Shown one piece after another: positions 35,733 to 44,750 of a stretch of DNA of 64,000 nucleotides. The DNA is from CAWCCP01 sp963701245 (GTDB taxonomy: Bacteria; Patescibacteriota; Saccharimonadia; Saccharimonadales; UBA4665), in assembly GCA_963701245.1 (NCBI GenBank), contig OY969576.1:558001-622000 (forward strand), read 5' to 3'. The notes under the pieces are model-generated. The model ran no database searches, was not told the origin of the DNA, and saw nothing but the letters and a program-made list of their open reading frames with translations. The translations under genes were made by a program, and so were the position numbers. Each line of letters starts with the position of its first letter. Position 1 is the first letter of the stretch.

Positions 35733-36212
35733 CTATCCAGCGATATCGCAGAAATCAGCCATCTGATGCGCCAGCGTGTGTGACTGAATGCGTCGCATGA
35801 CTTCCCTACTGTTGCTGTGCGACATTATGTTTAGTGAACCTTCCCAAAGCACCAGATTGTCTATAATAGCTACTTTACGGTGTCGCATATCGCTGTAGAA
35901 CTGCACTTTTACTCCTGCAGTTGTTAGTAAATGCATTGACTGCCAGGCTTGTATTTGTAGTTCCTGGCTATGGTGACTTGGATGGCGGGTATTGATTCGT
36001 ATTTTTATTCCGCAATTGGTTAGTTTTTCAAAAAGCGGCATGAGGGCTTGTGTACGTCTTACGGCTAGGAATGGGCTTTCAATGATAACAAGACTATGCG
36101 CATGCTCTAAGTCCTTTGAGAATGCCTCGTAAAAGCCTACTTCGTTATATAGTCTTGAGTCTAATAGTTCAATAGGATCATAGCTTATGGTACGCTTGAA
36201 TGGGTTACGCAT
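35733..36212 (-). CDS. Single-domain PLD-like protein, copy 1
   Basis: 159 residues with one HKD-type half-site: HRKVAIIDN then WEGSLNIMS. VIIESPFLAVRRTQ near residue 40 completes the PLD fold. Single-motif PLD nucleases act as dimers. A second full copy is at 46813-47280 and a degenerate one at 50250-50620. The start codon overlaps the stop of a recombinase 3' fragment by 8 bp, so PLD and recombinase travel as a unit. A role in DNA processing by the element is inferred. Confidence 0.7.
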   Translation of the reverse strand: MRNPFKRTISYDPIELLDSRLYNEVGFYEAFSKDLEHAHSLVIIESPFLAVRRTQALMPLFEKLTNCGIKIRINTRHPSHHSQELQIQAWQSMHLLTTAGVKVQFYSDMRHRKVAIIDNLVLWEGSLNIMSHSNSREVMRRIQSHTLAHQMADFCDIAG

Positions 36213-36571
36213 GAGGAACCTCAGTAGAAAAACTTATTACACCACAATAGGTTCGGTAATCCTCCTGGAGCCCCTGCCATAGAGAACGTGAGGCAAACTC
36301 ATAGATAGTTTTGAACGGCTTTTCTAGATTGAAAGTGACCTTTTTGCCGTCAAATAATAGGTTCTGACATACCATACCGATAAGCTCACGTTTTTCGTCA
36401 GGTTCGGCATATTTGAAAAGCTCAGCGGCGTTAGTACATATTTCTAACAGATAGACGGCATTTACATAGTAGCTACTTTCGGCATTGTCGATAGTGTCGA
36501 GCTTACGTTTATGAAAGGCAATATCGGCTTCCCATTTTTTCTTGTATTCAATGTATTGTTCCTGAGTAATA
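36205..36571 (-). pseudogene. Serine recombinase C-terminal fragment
   Basis: An open frame from just after a TGA at 36571 to TAA at 36205 encodes ITQEQYIEYKKKWEAD, then TNAAELFKYAEPDEKRELI and FDGKKVTFNLEKPF, the C-terminal domain of a large serine recombinase (compare the intact gene at 1463-3133). It has no start codon and no catalytic domain. Its tail WQGLQEDYRTYCG lies over a 38-bp repeat found twice more. At its 5' end it is joined directly to a truncated coupling-protein gene, so a deletion fused two genes here. Confidence 0.75.
36242..36279. repeat. 38-bp att-like repeat, copy A
   Basis: Runs from CCACAATAGG to GCCCCTGCCA. The final ten bases equal the 3' end of tRNA-Trp at 1546-1555. 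Related copies lie at 49302-49339 (one change in the last ten) and 50766-50803. All lie inside recombinase 3'-end remnants. Confidence 0.6.
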
Positions 36572-37799
36572 CTTCATCGGAAGATAAAAGGCAATTATTC
36601 CTAGATAGCATTGAAGGTAGCCGATTATCAAATTTCATTGAGCGGAAATGTTCCCGCCTGCGTAAATGAGACAACAAGAAGTCCTTTCGAACTACTAGAG
36701 CTTGATACCCTGGATCGTGAAACGAAGCTAATGAACTGATGAACCCCATGACTCTCTCTTTAACATTTTGTCTTGTTTTAACAACTACGAAAGCTCGTAA
36801 TTCCACACAGAATAATGGGTACCCCAGCTTTTCCAGTCTCTTATCATAGTTTTCCTGGGCTGCTTTTGTAACAGGTAGAGATACTGAACTTTGACGAGGT
36901 GGGAGTTGGTACGATGGTCTGAAAAGATCGCCTACACCTTCTAGGATTACACCAAGTATGTGCATAGCAACGCCGATAAGCTTGAAGACCAGAATGAACG
37001 GCAATTTCCAAGACGCCTCTATAATCCCAGGGTCTTCACCTACTAGTAGTTTATTGCGTACCCGATTGGCTGCTCTTGAACTTGCAGGCGTAAGTATCAT
37101 TTGCATTGCAAGTAACTCTCCAGGTTCCGGCTTTGCCAGTGAGCCAGTTATATATGCAATCGGATCATGTTGGGATAATGTATCATGAGTCTTCAGCGAA
37201 AATGCAAAATGCCGGGATAACTTGAATTCCAATAACCGAAACCAACTACCAGTCCCCGTATGACGGGGAAGATAATCTTCGATTTCTTTAAATTGTATGT
37301 CTGGCAGATAAGACGCTGCCGTTTGCTGAAATGCTTCAACACTGTCTTTAGGGATCCGCGCAATATAACGGATGCCTCCCTCTCGGGTTGAAACTGCTTC
37401 AAGCGCAAAAGTCTGTTTTCTTCTCATTAGCCGGTCTGTAAATGAACGCATTGAATATAAGCTGTGCAATACTCCAAAGAGTTGGGTTGAGGCATGCGAT
37501 GTTTTCTTGTTAATGCTTGGTGGAGTAAGTTCTAGGAACACTGATGGAACTTTTTTTAATCGCCTAAAGTCCAGATAATCTTGCAAAATTAAAACTATAG
37601 GTACTAAAAGAACTAAGATGAGGATCGCATTAATTATCAAAGAAATATGTGAAGTTCCGAGGATACTTTGAAAGTAGGATAAGATGTGATTTGGGAGTAG
37701 CGCAGTAGTAGTCGGAGTAGTACTTACTGAAGAAGTGCTGGATCCATAGTTAGGGTATGGACAGTTCGATGGATAGGAGTATGGGTCACAGGCGGGCAT
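36462..37799 (-). pseudogene. Truncated coupling protein, N-terminal domain only
   Basis: About 445 residues from ATG 37799. A Pro/Ser/Thr-rich start leads to a TM (about 40-60) and then VFLELTPPSINKK, GIRYIARIPK, FKEIEDYLPRH, all alignable with residues 30-420 of the coupling ATPase at 17288-19975. Homology stops at about NCLLSSDEV, just where the recombinase fragment begins; no Walker motif is present. The last ~40 residues are out-of-frame recombinase sequence. Without the ATPase it cannot work as a coupling protein, though the membrane domain could still be made. Confidence 0.75.
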
Positions 37800-37918
37800 A
37801 GAACTTCTTAGTCCCACCTGTTAAAGATAGTATTGGAATGCTAACAGATATAATTGTACGTGACAAGCTTATTCTAAAGAGTACGTATTCTTTGAATTTT
37901 AGTTAAAAAGCGAATTTA

Positions 37919-38764
37919 TTACTTAAAAACTGCTTTTACCTTTGGTCTGGTAAAGAATAGAAGAGGAAAAACAGCGACAAATATTAATAATCCATCGGTC
38001 AAGTATTGCTTAGCCTTATCTTCAATAGGATTACCCGACAAGCTATTGATTTGATTCTGCAATCTTTGATCAGTAGCTTCTTTTTGTTGAGAGCTGAGTC
38101 GTGTGTTTCTATTGGTATCCTTAATTAATGCCTGGTCTAGACGTAATGTTTGAGATGAACTTAGGTTTTGAGCATTAGTCACATGGCGAGTGCTTGAATA
38201 AACATTATAGATACCTATACAAGAGAAAATTATTGAAATAATAGCTAGGAAAACGTATATAATTCGAGCTATCTCCTTAAGTAAGAAAATACCAATTGCA
38301 AGCGATAGAATTACCAAAATATCAATTAGGTTAAATACACTGAAAATACTTGAGTGATTTAACGAGAACCAGTTTATTAAGTTAATTATGTTTACAATGA
38401 TAATCAACCCGCAAACTGCTTTGATAATGAGCACTATTTTGCCATTATCGGGCACTTTTTGATCACTTTCGGTATCTAGCAAAGATTGACTTGGCGTCAT
38501 AGGAGCAGATGGACTGTCGGGAATGCCTGTATTCTTTGTAGGATCAGGATATATCGAATTAGAAACTTGGCTTAAATTTTGTTGTCCTATTGCTATAGCT
38601 TCTTGTGCCGTAGTCAAAGGCTTTTGTTGACTGGCTAAATCTTGTGCCTTAGCTTCATTAATAGCTTTGATGGATTCGCTAGACGGTTGAATTACTCTAT
38701 CACCAGATTCTAGATTTTTTGACGTTTGGTTGACGTTTGAATTTGCAGGACTATTTTCATCCAT
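37919..38764 (-). CDS. Hypothetical multi-pass membrane protein
   Basis: 281 residues. The first ~110 are polar, Ser/Gln/Asn-rich and disordered. TM segments follow (IVLIIKAVCGLIIIVNIINLI, shortened; IDILVILSLAIGIFLL; FLAIISIIFSCIGIYN), then a polar Gln/Ser segment and a last TM (DGLLIFVAVFPLLFF). No family recognised. This disordered head plus membrane body is common in CPR proteins. It is followed on the same strand by a similar-styled gene at 38880-39689. Confidence 0.55.
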   Translation of the reverse strand: MDENSPANSNVNQTSKNLESGDRVIQPSSESIKAINEAKAQDLASQQKPLTTAQEAIAIGQQNLSQVSNSIYPDPTKNTGIPDSPSAPMTPSQSLLDTESDQKVPDNGKIVLIIKAVCGLIIIVNIINLINWFSLNHSSIFSVFNLIDILVILSLAIGIFLLKEIARIIYVFLAIISIIFSCIGIYNVYSSTRHVTNAQNLSSSQTLRLDQALIKDTNRNTRLSSQQKEATDQRLQNQINSLSGNPIEDKAKQYLTDGLLIFVAVFPLLFFTRPKVKAVFK

Positions 38765-38879
38765 AATTCTTAAAGTTTATCCTTGGTTCACTTAATACGC
38801 AATTTTGATGCTGATTTAAGTCATTAGAGGACTGGTATTCGTATTGGCGATAATTACGATTTCAAATCAACAAAATCAA

Positions 38880-39689
38880 CTATTTCGAAACTTTAATTGA
38901 TTGAAATATTGATTGTAACCTTGGATATACTGAAGAGTTTTGAGGTGAACCATAATCTACTACAAAGAGATGATTTGAATTTATCGCGGCGAACAGAACT
39001 TGATATAGTTTATTATCAGGAGTACAGACAGGATGCGTCGATCCGTACAGTTTTACAGAAAAAGCTTCTTGCCAATTCGTGCCGACTGAGGTGAATACAG
39101 GATGCCAATTATAATTTAATTCTGAACATACCAACGGGACTGCTATGTTAACCGGTGTTGCACTTACACTAAAATTATTGTTAGTTGTAAATCCATTTAC
39201 TCCATTTGTACTGATGCTTCGAGAAAATCTATTAAACAAAAAGGTATATGTATAGCCACCATTTGAAAGTGTTTTTGTGCTTGTGCCAGATATAAAATTT
39301 TTTAATAGCGTAAAGCCACCGATGAGAACTATCACCACCCCTATCGTAATCAGTGCTTTCTTAACGTATTTACGCCACTCAAGCTGGAAACTAAATCCTT
39401 CTAGTCCCATTTGACTTGCAGATACTCCTATTGGAGTTTGGTCAATAGGCGCAGGTTTGGGCTCGACAGAATTAGGCAGAGCCAGCCCTGGTTGCATATT
39501 ATCCAAGCTAGTCGAAGGTTGACCAGTATTAACATCTTGGGATACCACAATTTTTGGTTGTTCTATAGGATTAGTTGGGGTAACTGGTGCACTAGCAGGA
39601 TTAATCGGTTGAATGATTTCCGGTTGAGTTAAGCTATGCTGATCATCTGGATTTTGGGAATTTGGCAGTTGCTCATTTTTATTATCCAT
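38880..39689 (-). CDS. Hypothetical membrane-anchored protein
   Basis: 269 residues. A disordered Pro/Asn/Gln-rich cytoplasmic head (~100 residues, with PINPASAPVTPTNPIEQP) precedes one TM (ALITIGVVIVLIGGFTLL). An extracellular domain of ~140 residues follows, with two Cys (VPLVCSELNYNW, HPVCTPDNK) that could form a disulfide. Family not recognised. Likely a surface protein with a cytoplasmic tail. Confidence 0.55.
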   Translation of the reverse strand: MDNKNEQLPNSQNPDDQHSLTQPEIIQPINPASAPVTPTNPIEQPKIVVSQDVNTGQPSTSLDNMQPGLALPNSVEPKPAPIDQTPIGVSASQMGLEGFSFQLEWRKYVKKALITIGVVIVLIGGFTLLKNFISGTSTKTLSNGGYTYTFLFNRFSRSISTNGVNGFTTNNNFSVSATPVNIAVPLVCSELNYNWHPVFTSVGTNWQEAFSVKLYGSTHPVCTPDNKLYQVLFAAINSNHLFVVDYGSPQNSSVYPRLQSIFQSIKVSK

Positions 39690-39780
39690 AACCTTTAAAG
39701 TGTATATTTGGTGAGTAAATTCTACAAGCTAACTATATTTTTTACTCACAAGCGTTTAGCTTTACATGTGTTACTGAAAT

Positions 39781-42408
39781 TTACGTACATTCGTTATATG
39801 CCAATGTTAGATTATTAATTAACTCAGTTGTGCTAGCTACTTTATCTGCAAAATCAATTATCGCCCCTGTAACCGGATTATCTTCAGCGGATGAAACATA
39901 AGTGCTGGCTGCAGTGGTCGTGTAAGATGCATATGAAGTAGCATTAGAAGCAGGATCATAATCTGGTGCGCTCCACAAATCCCCAAATGCTTCAAACACA
40001 AGACTAACTTCAGCGTCGTAGCAAGTTAGATATTCACTTGCGGTAGTACAAGCAGGTTCCGAACCATCACCGCAAGCTGTCTCTTCTGCATCATAAGCGC
40101 TTTCAAAATCTCCTGCTGCTGTCGCTAGTTGCGAATCAGGTGTAGCTGATGAGTCGCAATTGGGTACGCTATACGTGTCTGAATCAGTGTAATCCGTGTC
40201 ACTATGAACCCATGGAGATACTGTCACATCACCACAAACCAAATCATCACTTGAGTCTTCGTTGAAAGGACCTGCACTGCTCCCCCAATCAGTATATGCC
40301 GCATCAACCTGACATATATCACCGCTAGTTGCGGTAGTCCACGCACAGGCGGTAATATCTTTGCCTGTAACATCGCTAAAACTACCTCGGAAAGCGACTT
40401 TTGAAGTACCGCTTACTTCCAAACCAGTTGAAGCATTCGAGATTGTTGAATCTGCAAAATTTGCTTGAGTGTTAGTGTTGAAATATCCAGCAATACTGTC
40501 GTTATCAAAAGTACCATTTGACACTGTAACGGTTGACCCATCATCGCCACTTGCATCTGTAACCGCATCATCTGCATAGTAAAAATCGGCATACGAAATA
40601 TCAAGAGTACCGCCATTCATGTAAATGCCATAATCGTAATCTCCAGTTGCGGGCGATCCTGAGCTACCGTACACACTGCCGCCTGAATCATCATCATTTA
40701 GGCTGGTAAAGATGATGGGGCCATCCGAAGTTCCAGTACCATCTAGTGTGCCACCGGAATTAACTTGAACAGGATTACCGCCATCAGTTCCTTTTACAAT
40801 AACATTGCTTCCCATATCCATCGTGCCATTTACTTGAACTGATGGAAAACCATTGCCTATAAGCGTGGTATCGTTACCCAAATCGAATGTTCCATCAACT
40901 GTGAATGAATTATTGGATGGTCCGTCTACAATAGCACCACTATCGCTGGCAACGTCCCATGTTGAGTCTGAGGGAATGTCCGAATTACCTCTCGCTGAGA
41001 CTATGATATTTGCGTTACTTCCACTAAACGTATTTTTATCGTCACCAGATAAGACTATTCCCGACAGATCCTGGTCGCCATGTACATCTACCGCATAGTC
41101 ACTTGAAGAGGAGGTGCCAAGATCAAATGTGTTGCTTTCCATGCTCACCGTTAAGTCTGAAGTTCCGGTTAAATCGACGCCACCATTTTCATTCTCAAAT
41201 GAACTGTCAGAAATGGTAACACTTGAGCCGCTATCACTTCCCACATCAGCTACAGCTTCTGTCGCGTAGTAAAAATCGGCATGGGTAATATCTACCGTGC
41301 CGCTATTCATCTCAATGGCATAACCATAGTCAGCTACTGCTGGTGAACCAGAACTGCCATACACACTCCCACCTGAACTGTCATCATTTATGCTTGTAAA
41401 GATTATTGGGTCATCGGATATGCCAGATCCATCAAGTACGCCACCAGAGTTAACCTGGATCGGATTGTTTCCCGAAGTTGCTTTCACTATTACATTGCTT
41501 CCCATGTCCATCGTGCCATTAACTTGAACTGATGGAAAACCGCCGCCTATCATAGTGGTGTTGTCCTCTAGATCAAACGTTCCGTCGACAGTAAACGCAT
41601 TGTTGGATGGGCCATCAACAATAGCGCCACTGCTGCTGGCCACGTCCCAAGTAGATTCGGACGGAATATCAGAGTTACCTCTAGCAGCAACTATTATATT
41701 TGCTTTACTTCCAGAAAAAGTATTTTCATTATCGCCTGACAACACAATGCCAGAGAGATCTTGGTCGCCATGTACATCTACTGCATAGTCACTTGATGAA
41801 GATGTGCCAAGATCAAAAGTGTTGCTTTCCAAACTAACTGTTAAGTCAGAAGTGCCTGTTAAATCAACACCGCCGTTTTCATTCTCAAATGAACTTTCAG
41901 CTATAGTAACATTTGAATCACTATCGCCTCCCGCATCTGTGACTGCTTCCGTTGCATATGTAAAGTCCGCACGAGTAACATCAACCGTTCCACCGTTCAT
42001 AATGATGGCACTTTCGTAGTCGCCTACAGCAGGCGAGCCGGAACTACCGTCGACTGAACCTCCTGCTGCATCATTATTTTGGCTGGTAAATGTTATCAGT
42101 TAGTCAGTAGTACCTTCAGCATCTAATGTACCGCCAGAATTAACTTGAATACCTTCATCGCTTGAAGCAATTTTTATAATCGCGTTCGGATCTATTGTTA
42201 AGGTAACACTGTCAGGGATAGTAACGTTATTCACTACATAAATACACGACGTCCCCCAAGTTTGACTAGATCCAAGTGTGCCCGATTCATCACATTCGCT
42301 CTCAGCTCTTACTCTAGTAGATGAGTTTACTAATACGAGCATTACCGCCAACACTAAACCAATAACAATTGAAAATACACATTTTACGAAATAGTTTCTT
42401 CGAAACAT
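39781..42408 (-). pseudogene. Beta-helix surface protein interrupted by an in-frame TAA
   Basis: An 876-codon frame from ATG 42408 (GAGGAGTGGGG upstream) with one internal TAA at 42100-42102. The first 102 residues hold a signal peptide and the beta-helix lead SCIYVVNNVTIPDSVTLTID. After the stop, the frame runs on with SQNNDAAGGSVDGSSGSPAV and two diverged ~225-residue repeats (DLSGIVLSGDNENTFSG, STWDVASSSGAIVDG). It is a paralogue of the 6606-12218 passenger (same DLSGIVLSG and STW-VAS-SGAIV blocks). Downstream codons are intact, so the stop is recent, read through, or a sequencing error. If translation restarts, ATG 42000 would give a protein lacking a signal peptide. Confidence 0.8.
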
Positions 42409-42544
42409 GCCCCACTCCTCGCATATTACGCTAATGCTTTAATCGTACTCTCGGCCAATGTCAGTATCAACATGATATTTATCACATTTGATGTAAATCG
42501 CCCAACCGACTACTTCATACCTTCTTCATCACGTCATTCATAAT

Positions 42545-42572
42545 TTGGAATCGGTCAGAACGAATATATACT
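42545..42572 (+). promoter_or_regulatory. Promoter of the small acidic gene, leaderless type
   Basis: TTGGAA (42545-42550), a 16-bp spacer and TATACT (42567-42572). The -10 box ends 6 nt before the ATG at 42579, so the transcript would start at or next to the start codon. The interval 42409-42544 shows nothing else. Confidence 0.5.
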
Positions 42573-42578
42573 AATCGT

Positions 42579-42764
42579 ATGGGAGATATTACCAACGACG
42601 AAACTGATGATAATCACGATCAAAATGCCGAAAAACAGCCTGCCGAATGGCGCCCTTATGACGCGGAACAATTTAGCAAAGGCTTGAAAGAAATTGCTGA
42701 TTTGTTTAAGTCAGATCCAAGTAGGCTTACAGGTGCAGATAATGAGTCAGCTAACAATAAATAG
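42579..42764 (+). CDS. Small acidic protein, possible antitoxin to the PIN-like gene
   Basis: 61 residues with a very acidic head (DITNDETDDNHDQNAEKQ) and a helical middle (AEQFSKGLKEIADLFKSD). It overlaps the PIN-like gene by 23 bp. The order small gene then overlapping PIN-domain gene is that of type II toxin-antitoxin pairs, but no known antitoxin domain is visible. No ribosome binding site; probably leaderless. Confidence 0.5.
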   Translation: MGDITNDETDDNHDQNAEKQPAEWRPYDAEQFSKGLKEIADLFKSDPSRLTGADNESANNK

Positions 42765-42991
42765 ACGTTGGGTAATTATTGATACCTGCGCGATCTCAAA
42801 AATGCTTGAGCTTGATGATAAATCAGCCACTCAAATATTAAACACTATAAAAGATAATATAGGTGATTTTACACCCGTTATTACCTGGTTGATAAGATTT
42901 GAATTTCTTAGAAAAAGCAAATCAAAAACAGAACTAGAAAAATTTAATATCTACTTAAACCATCATTACGTCGAAATAGAATCCGCACTTT

Positions 42992-43559
42992 CCCCGTGGT
43001 CTCTGCCACGTGGGCTCCTCTAGGGAGGGGAGTATGAGGGGAACCGTAGGTTCCTCGCATATGCCGCTATACTAAGTGGTGTGCCAGTCACCAAGAGTAA
43101 TCACTGTGCTTATGACACCCATTACCACCTCGTCTTCCCATTGAAGTACCGCAAGGCGCTTTTGAGTGCGGAGGTAGTTGCCACTATGCGTGGCACCATG
43201 AAAGGCATTGAAGAGCGGTATGACCTGAAGATTGAACAGTTTGGTGATGACAAGAATCACGTACACGTGTTGATGAGCTTTCATCCTAAGTATAGCGTTG
43301 GTCAGGTCGTACGGCTTTTCAAGAGCATCACCGCCAAACGTGTCTTCTCTGAACACCCAGCACTTAAAAGAGACTTATGGGGCGGAGAGTTCTGGTCAGA
43401 TGGTTACTATGCCGCCACAGTTGGCACTGGTGGTAATTGGGCTGTCGTAGAGAAGTACATCAAAAACCAAGGCCAAAATCCCAAGGACCTCCAGCTCACT
43501 ATCTGGTGATTGGTGCAGCTGCTGCTGAATACCCTGTGGTCTCTGCCACAGGGATCTTT
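42992..43559 (+). mobile_element. IS200/IS605-type insertion sequence (tnpA only)
   Basis: 568 bp. The left end carries an imperfect palindrome (42992-43013, CCCCGTGG..CCACGTGGG) and the right end a matching one (43532-43553, CCCTGTGG..CCACAGGG), both with the loop TCTCTG, as used by Y1 HUH transposases. CTTT flanks the left end and closes the right end, and there is no target duplication, as expected for this family. A further hairpin at ~43031-43054 near the transposase start may repress its translation. Confidence 0.85.
43081..43509 (+). CDS. tnpA: IS200-like Y1 transposase TnpA
   Basis: 142 residues from GTG 43081. HUH motif HVHVLMSF near residue 60, catalytic Tyr in VVEKYIKNQG near residue 128, plus the family strings THYHLVFPLKYRK and LWGGEFWSDGYY. 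It cuts single-stranded DNA at the terminal hairpins and moves the element by peel-and-paste. Length is normal (about 130-150), and the gene looks intact, so the element may still move. No tnpB is present. Confidence 0.92.
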   Translation: MPVTKSNHCAYDTHYHLVFPLKYRKALLSAEVVATMRGTMKGIEERYDLKIEQFGDDKNHVHVLMSFHPKYSVGQVVRLFKSITAKRVFSEHPALKRDLWGGEFWSDGYYAATVGTGGNWAVVEKYIKNQGQNPKDLQLTIW

Positions 43560-43933
43560 ATTTCAAAAACGAAGACGATGAACATGATATTTATAAGTTA
43601 GGTTGTGAGTGTGCATGTGTATGTAGGCTTTATGATAAAGGTCACGCGGGCGGAATTGGATTAACGGATTATATGCATCACGGTCTGTTAAGGAGATATC
43701 CTCAAAGCTTTTATATCCTAACATTTGATAATAATGATTTTCCATCACCAGTTTTTGAAACGGTTAGCCATGGTAGCTCTGAAGTCGGAAAACAAATAGA
43801 AGCATGGTCACTAAAGAAAATTAACAAAAATAAGTTTACGAATTTTATAATAAATTCAAAATTGATAAAAGTAGAATTCAGATATAATGAACCCGGAATG
43901 GAAGATTTAATTAAAATAGTAAACAAGTTATAA

Positions 43934-44095
43934 ATGAGAATTATTGAAATAGCACTCGGACTAATAATTCTATTTCCCGTCGGATTAGTGATTTTTGGAG
44001 CATTAAAAGCTGTTATTGAAACCAAAAAAGAAAGGCTGGAAAATGATGCCTATAGCGATAGCCTAGATGATGGAATAACTTACAAGAATAAATAA
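43934..44095 (+). CDS. Small single-pass membrane protein
   Basis: 53 residues starting on the base after the PIN-like stop. One TM at the N-terminus (IALGLIILFPVGLVIFGALK) is followed by a charged tail (ETKKERLENDAYSD). It shares the transcript of the PIN-like gene. Function unknown. The stretch 44096-44320 after it is AT-rich and shows no gene. Confidence 0.5.
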   Translation: MRIIEIALGLIILFPVGLVIFGALKAVIETKKERLENDAYSDSLDDGITYKNK

Positions 44096-44320
44096 ACTAA
44101 AATTAATTTAGACGATCTAGTGATCATTCGTAATATTTTAAATCGTTATTTTATTTTATTTTCATCAGCAAATATAATTAGCCTGGTTATTACTTATAGT
44201 AAAGATATAACAGAAGCACCTACGTCCGTTTAGTCTCTGTCGAGCTGTAGATTACCATGAACTACTATTTACAAAATACATTGTCATATTATATTAATTG
44301 CACATGTTAAAATACGCCAT

Positions 44321-44521
44321 ATGGGTATTGAATCAGCAGCAGTGATATTTAAGAAAGCTCGACTTAAAAAAGGTTTATCTCGCACTGCTTTAGCTAAAAA
44401 AGCAGGGGTGTATCCTAACACGTATTTTAAGATTTAGCGCGGAGAGCAAGATCCATCTTTTGCAACAATAAAAAAACTTGCAAAAATTCTCGAAATTGAC
44501 ATAGCCGATATCCCCGCTTAA
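44321..44521 (+). pseudogene. Cro/C1-type HTH regulator with an internal amber codon
   Basis: A 66-codon frame encodes an XRE helix-turn-helix (KKARLKKGLSRTALAKKAGV, then RGEQDPSFATIKKLAKIL). TAG at 44435-44437 stands where family members usually have Glu in IxRGEQxPS; GAG to TAG is one change. The stop falls within the DNA-binding domain, so the product is probably inactive. Nothing recognisable lies between 44522 and 44605. Confidence 0.75.
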
Positions 44522-44750
44522 AAGTACATTTAACTTTGCTTTATTATTTTTGACCTCTTAACTGATATTTTTGGGCTTTATTAATAAATTCTAATTTGAA
44601 AATTTTTATAAGAGTTTGCTCATATTAGGTTTCAGACCTGCCGCACTTAACTCTTTGGCAAGTGGTATTTTCCATCCTCCATTATTATCCAGTGGAAAGT
44701 ATATTACACCATTATAATCTGATGGAAGCTCAAAATCAGGTAGTGCCTCT

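Larger units (their letters stand above)
42742..43933 (+). pseudogene. PIN-like ribonuclease gene split by an IS200-type insertion
   Basis: Removing 42992-43559 joins codon T(42991)-AT(43560-43561) and gives one uninterrupted 207-residue frame from ATG 42742 to 43933. The N-terminal half has RRWVIIDTCAISK (first PIN Asp) and RFEFLRK; the C-terminal half has GIGLTDYMHHG and ILTFDNNDFPSP, the distal acidic residues. PIN proteins cut RNA with Mg2+. In the present state only the ~90-residue N-terminal part plus IS codons can be made, so the enzyme is inactive. A precise excision would restore it. Confidence 0.8.

Noticed and set aside
36242..36279. tRNA gene or tRNA-like structure
   Set aside because: Has GGTTCG and ends in CTGCCA, but no T-stem, anticodon arm or acceptor partner can be formed; better explained as recombinase 3' end with an att-like core.
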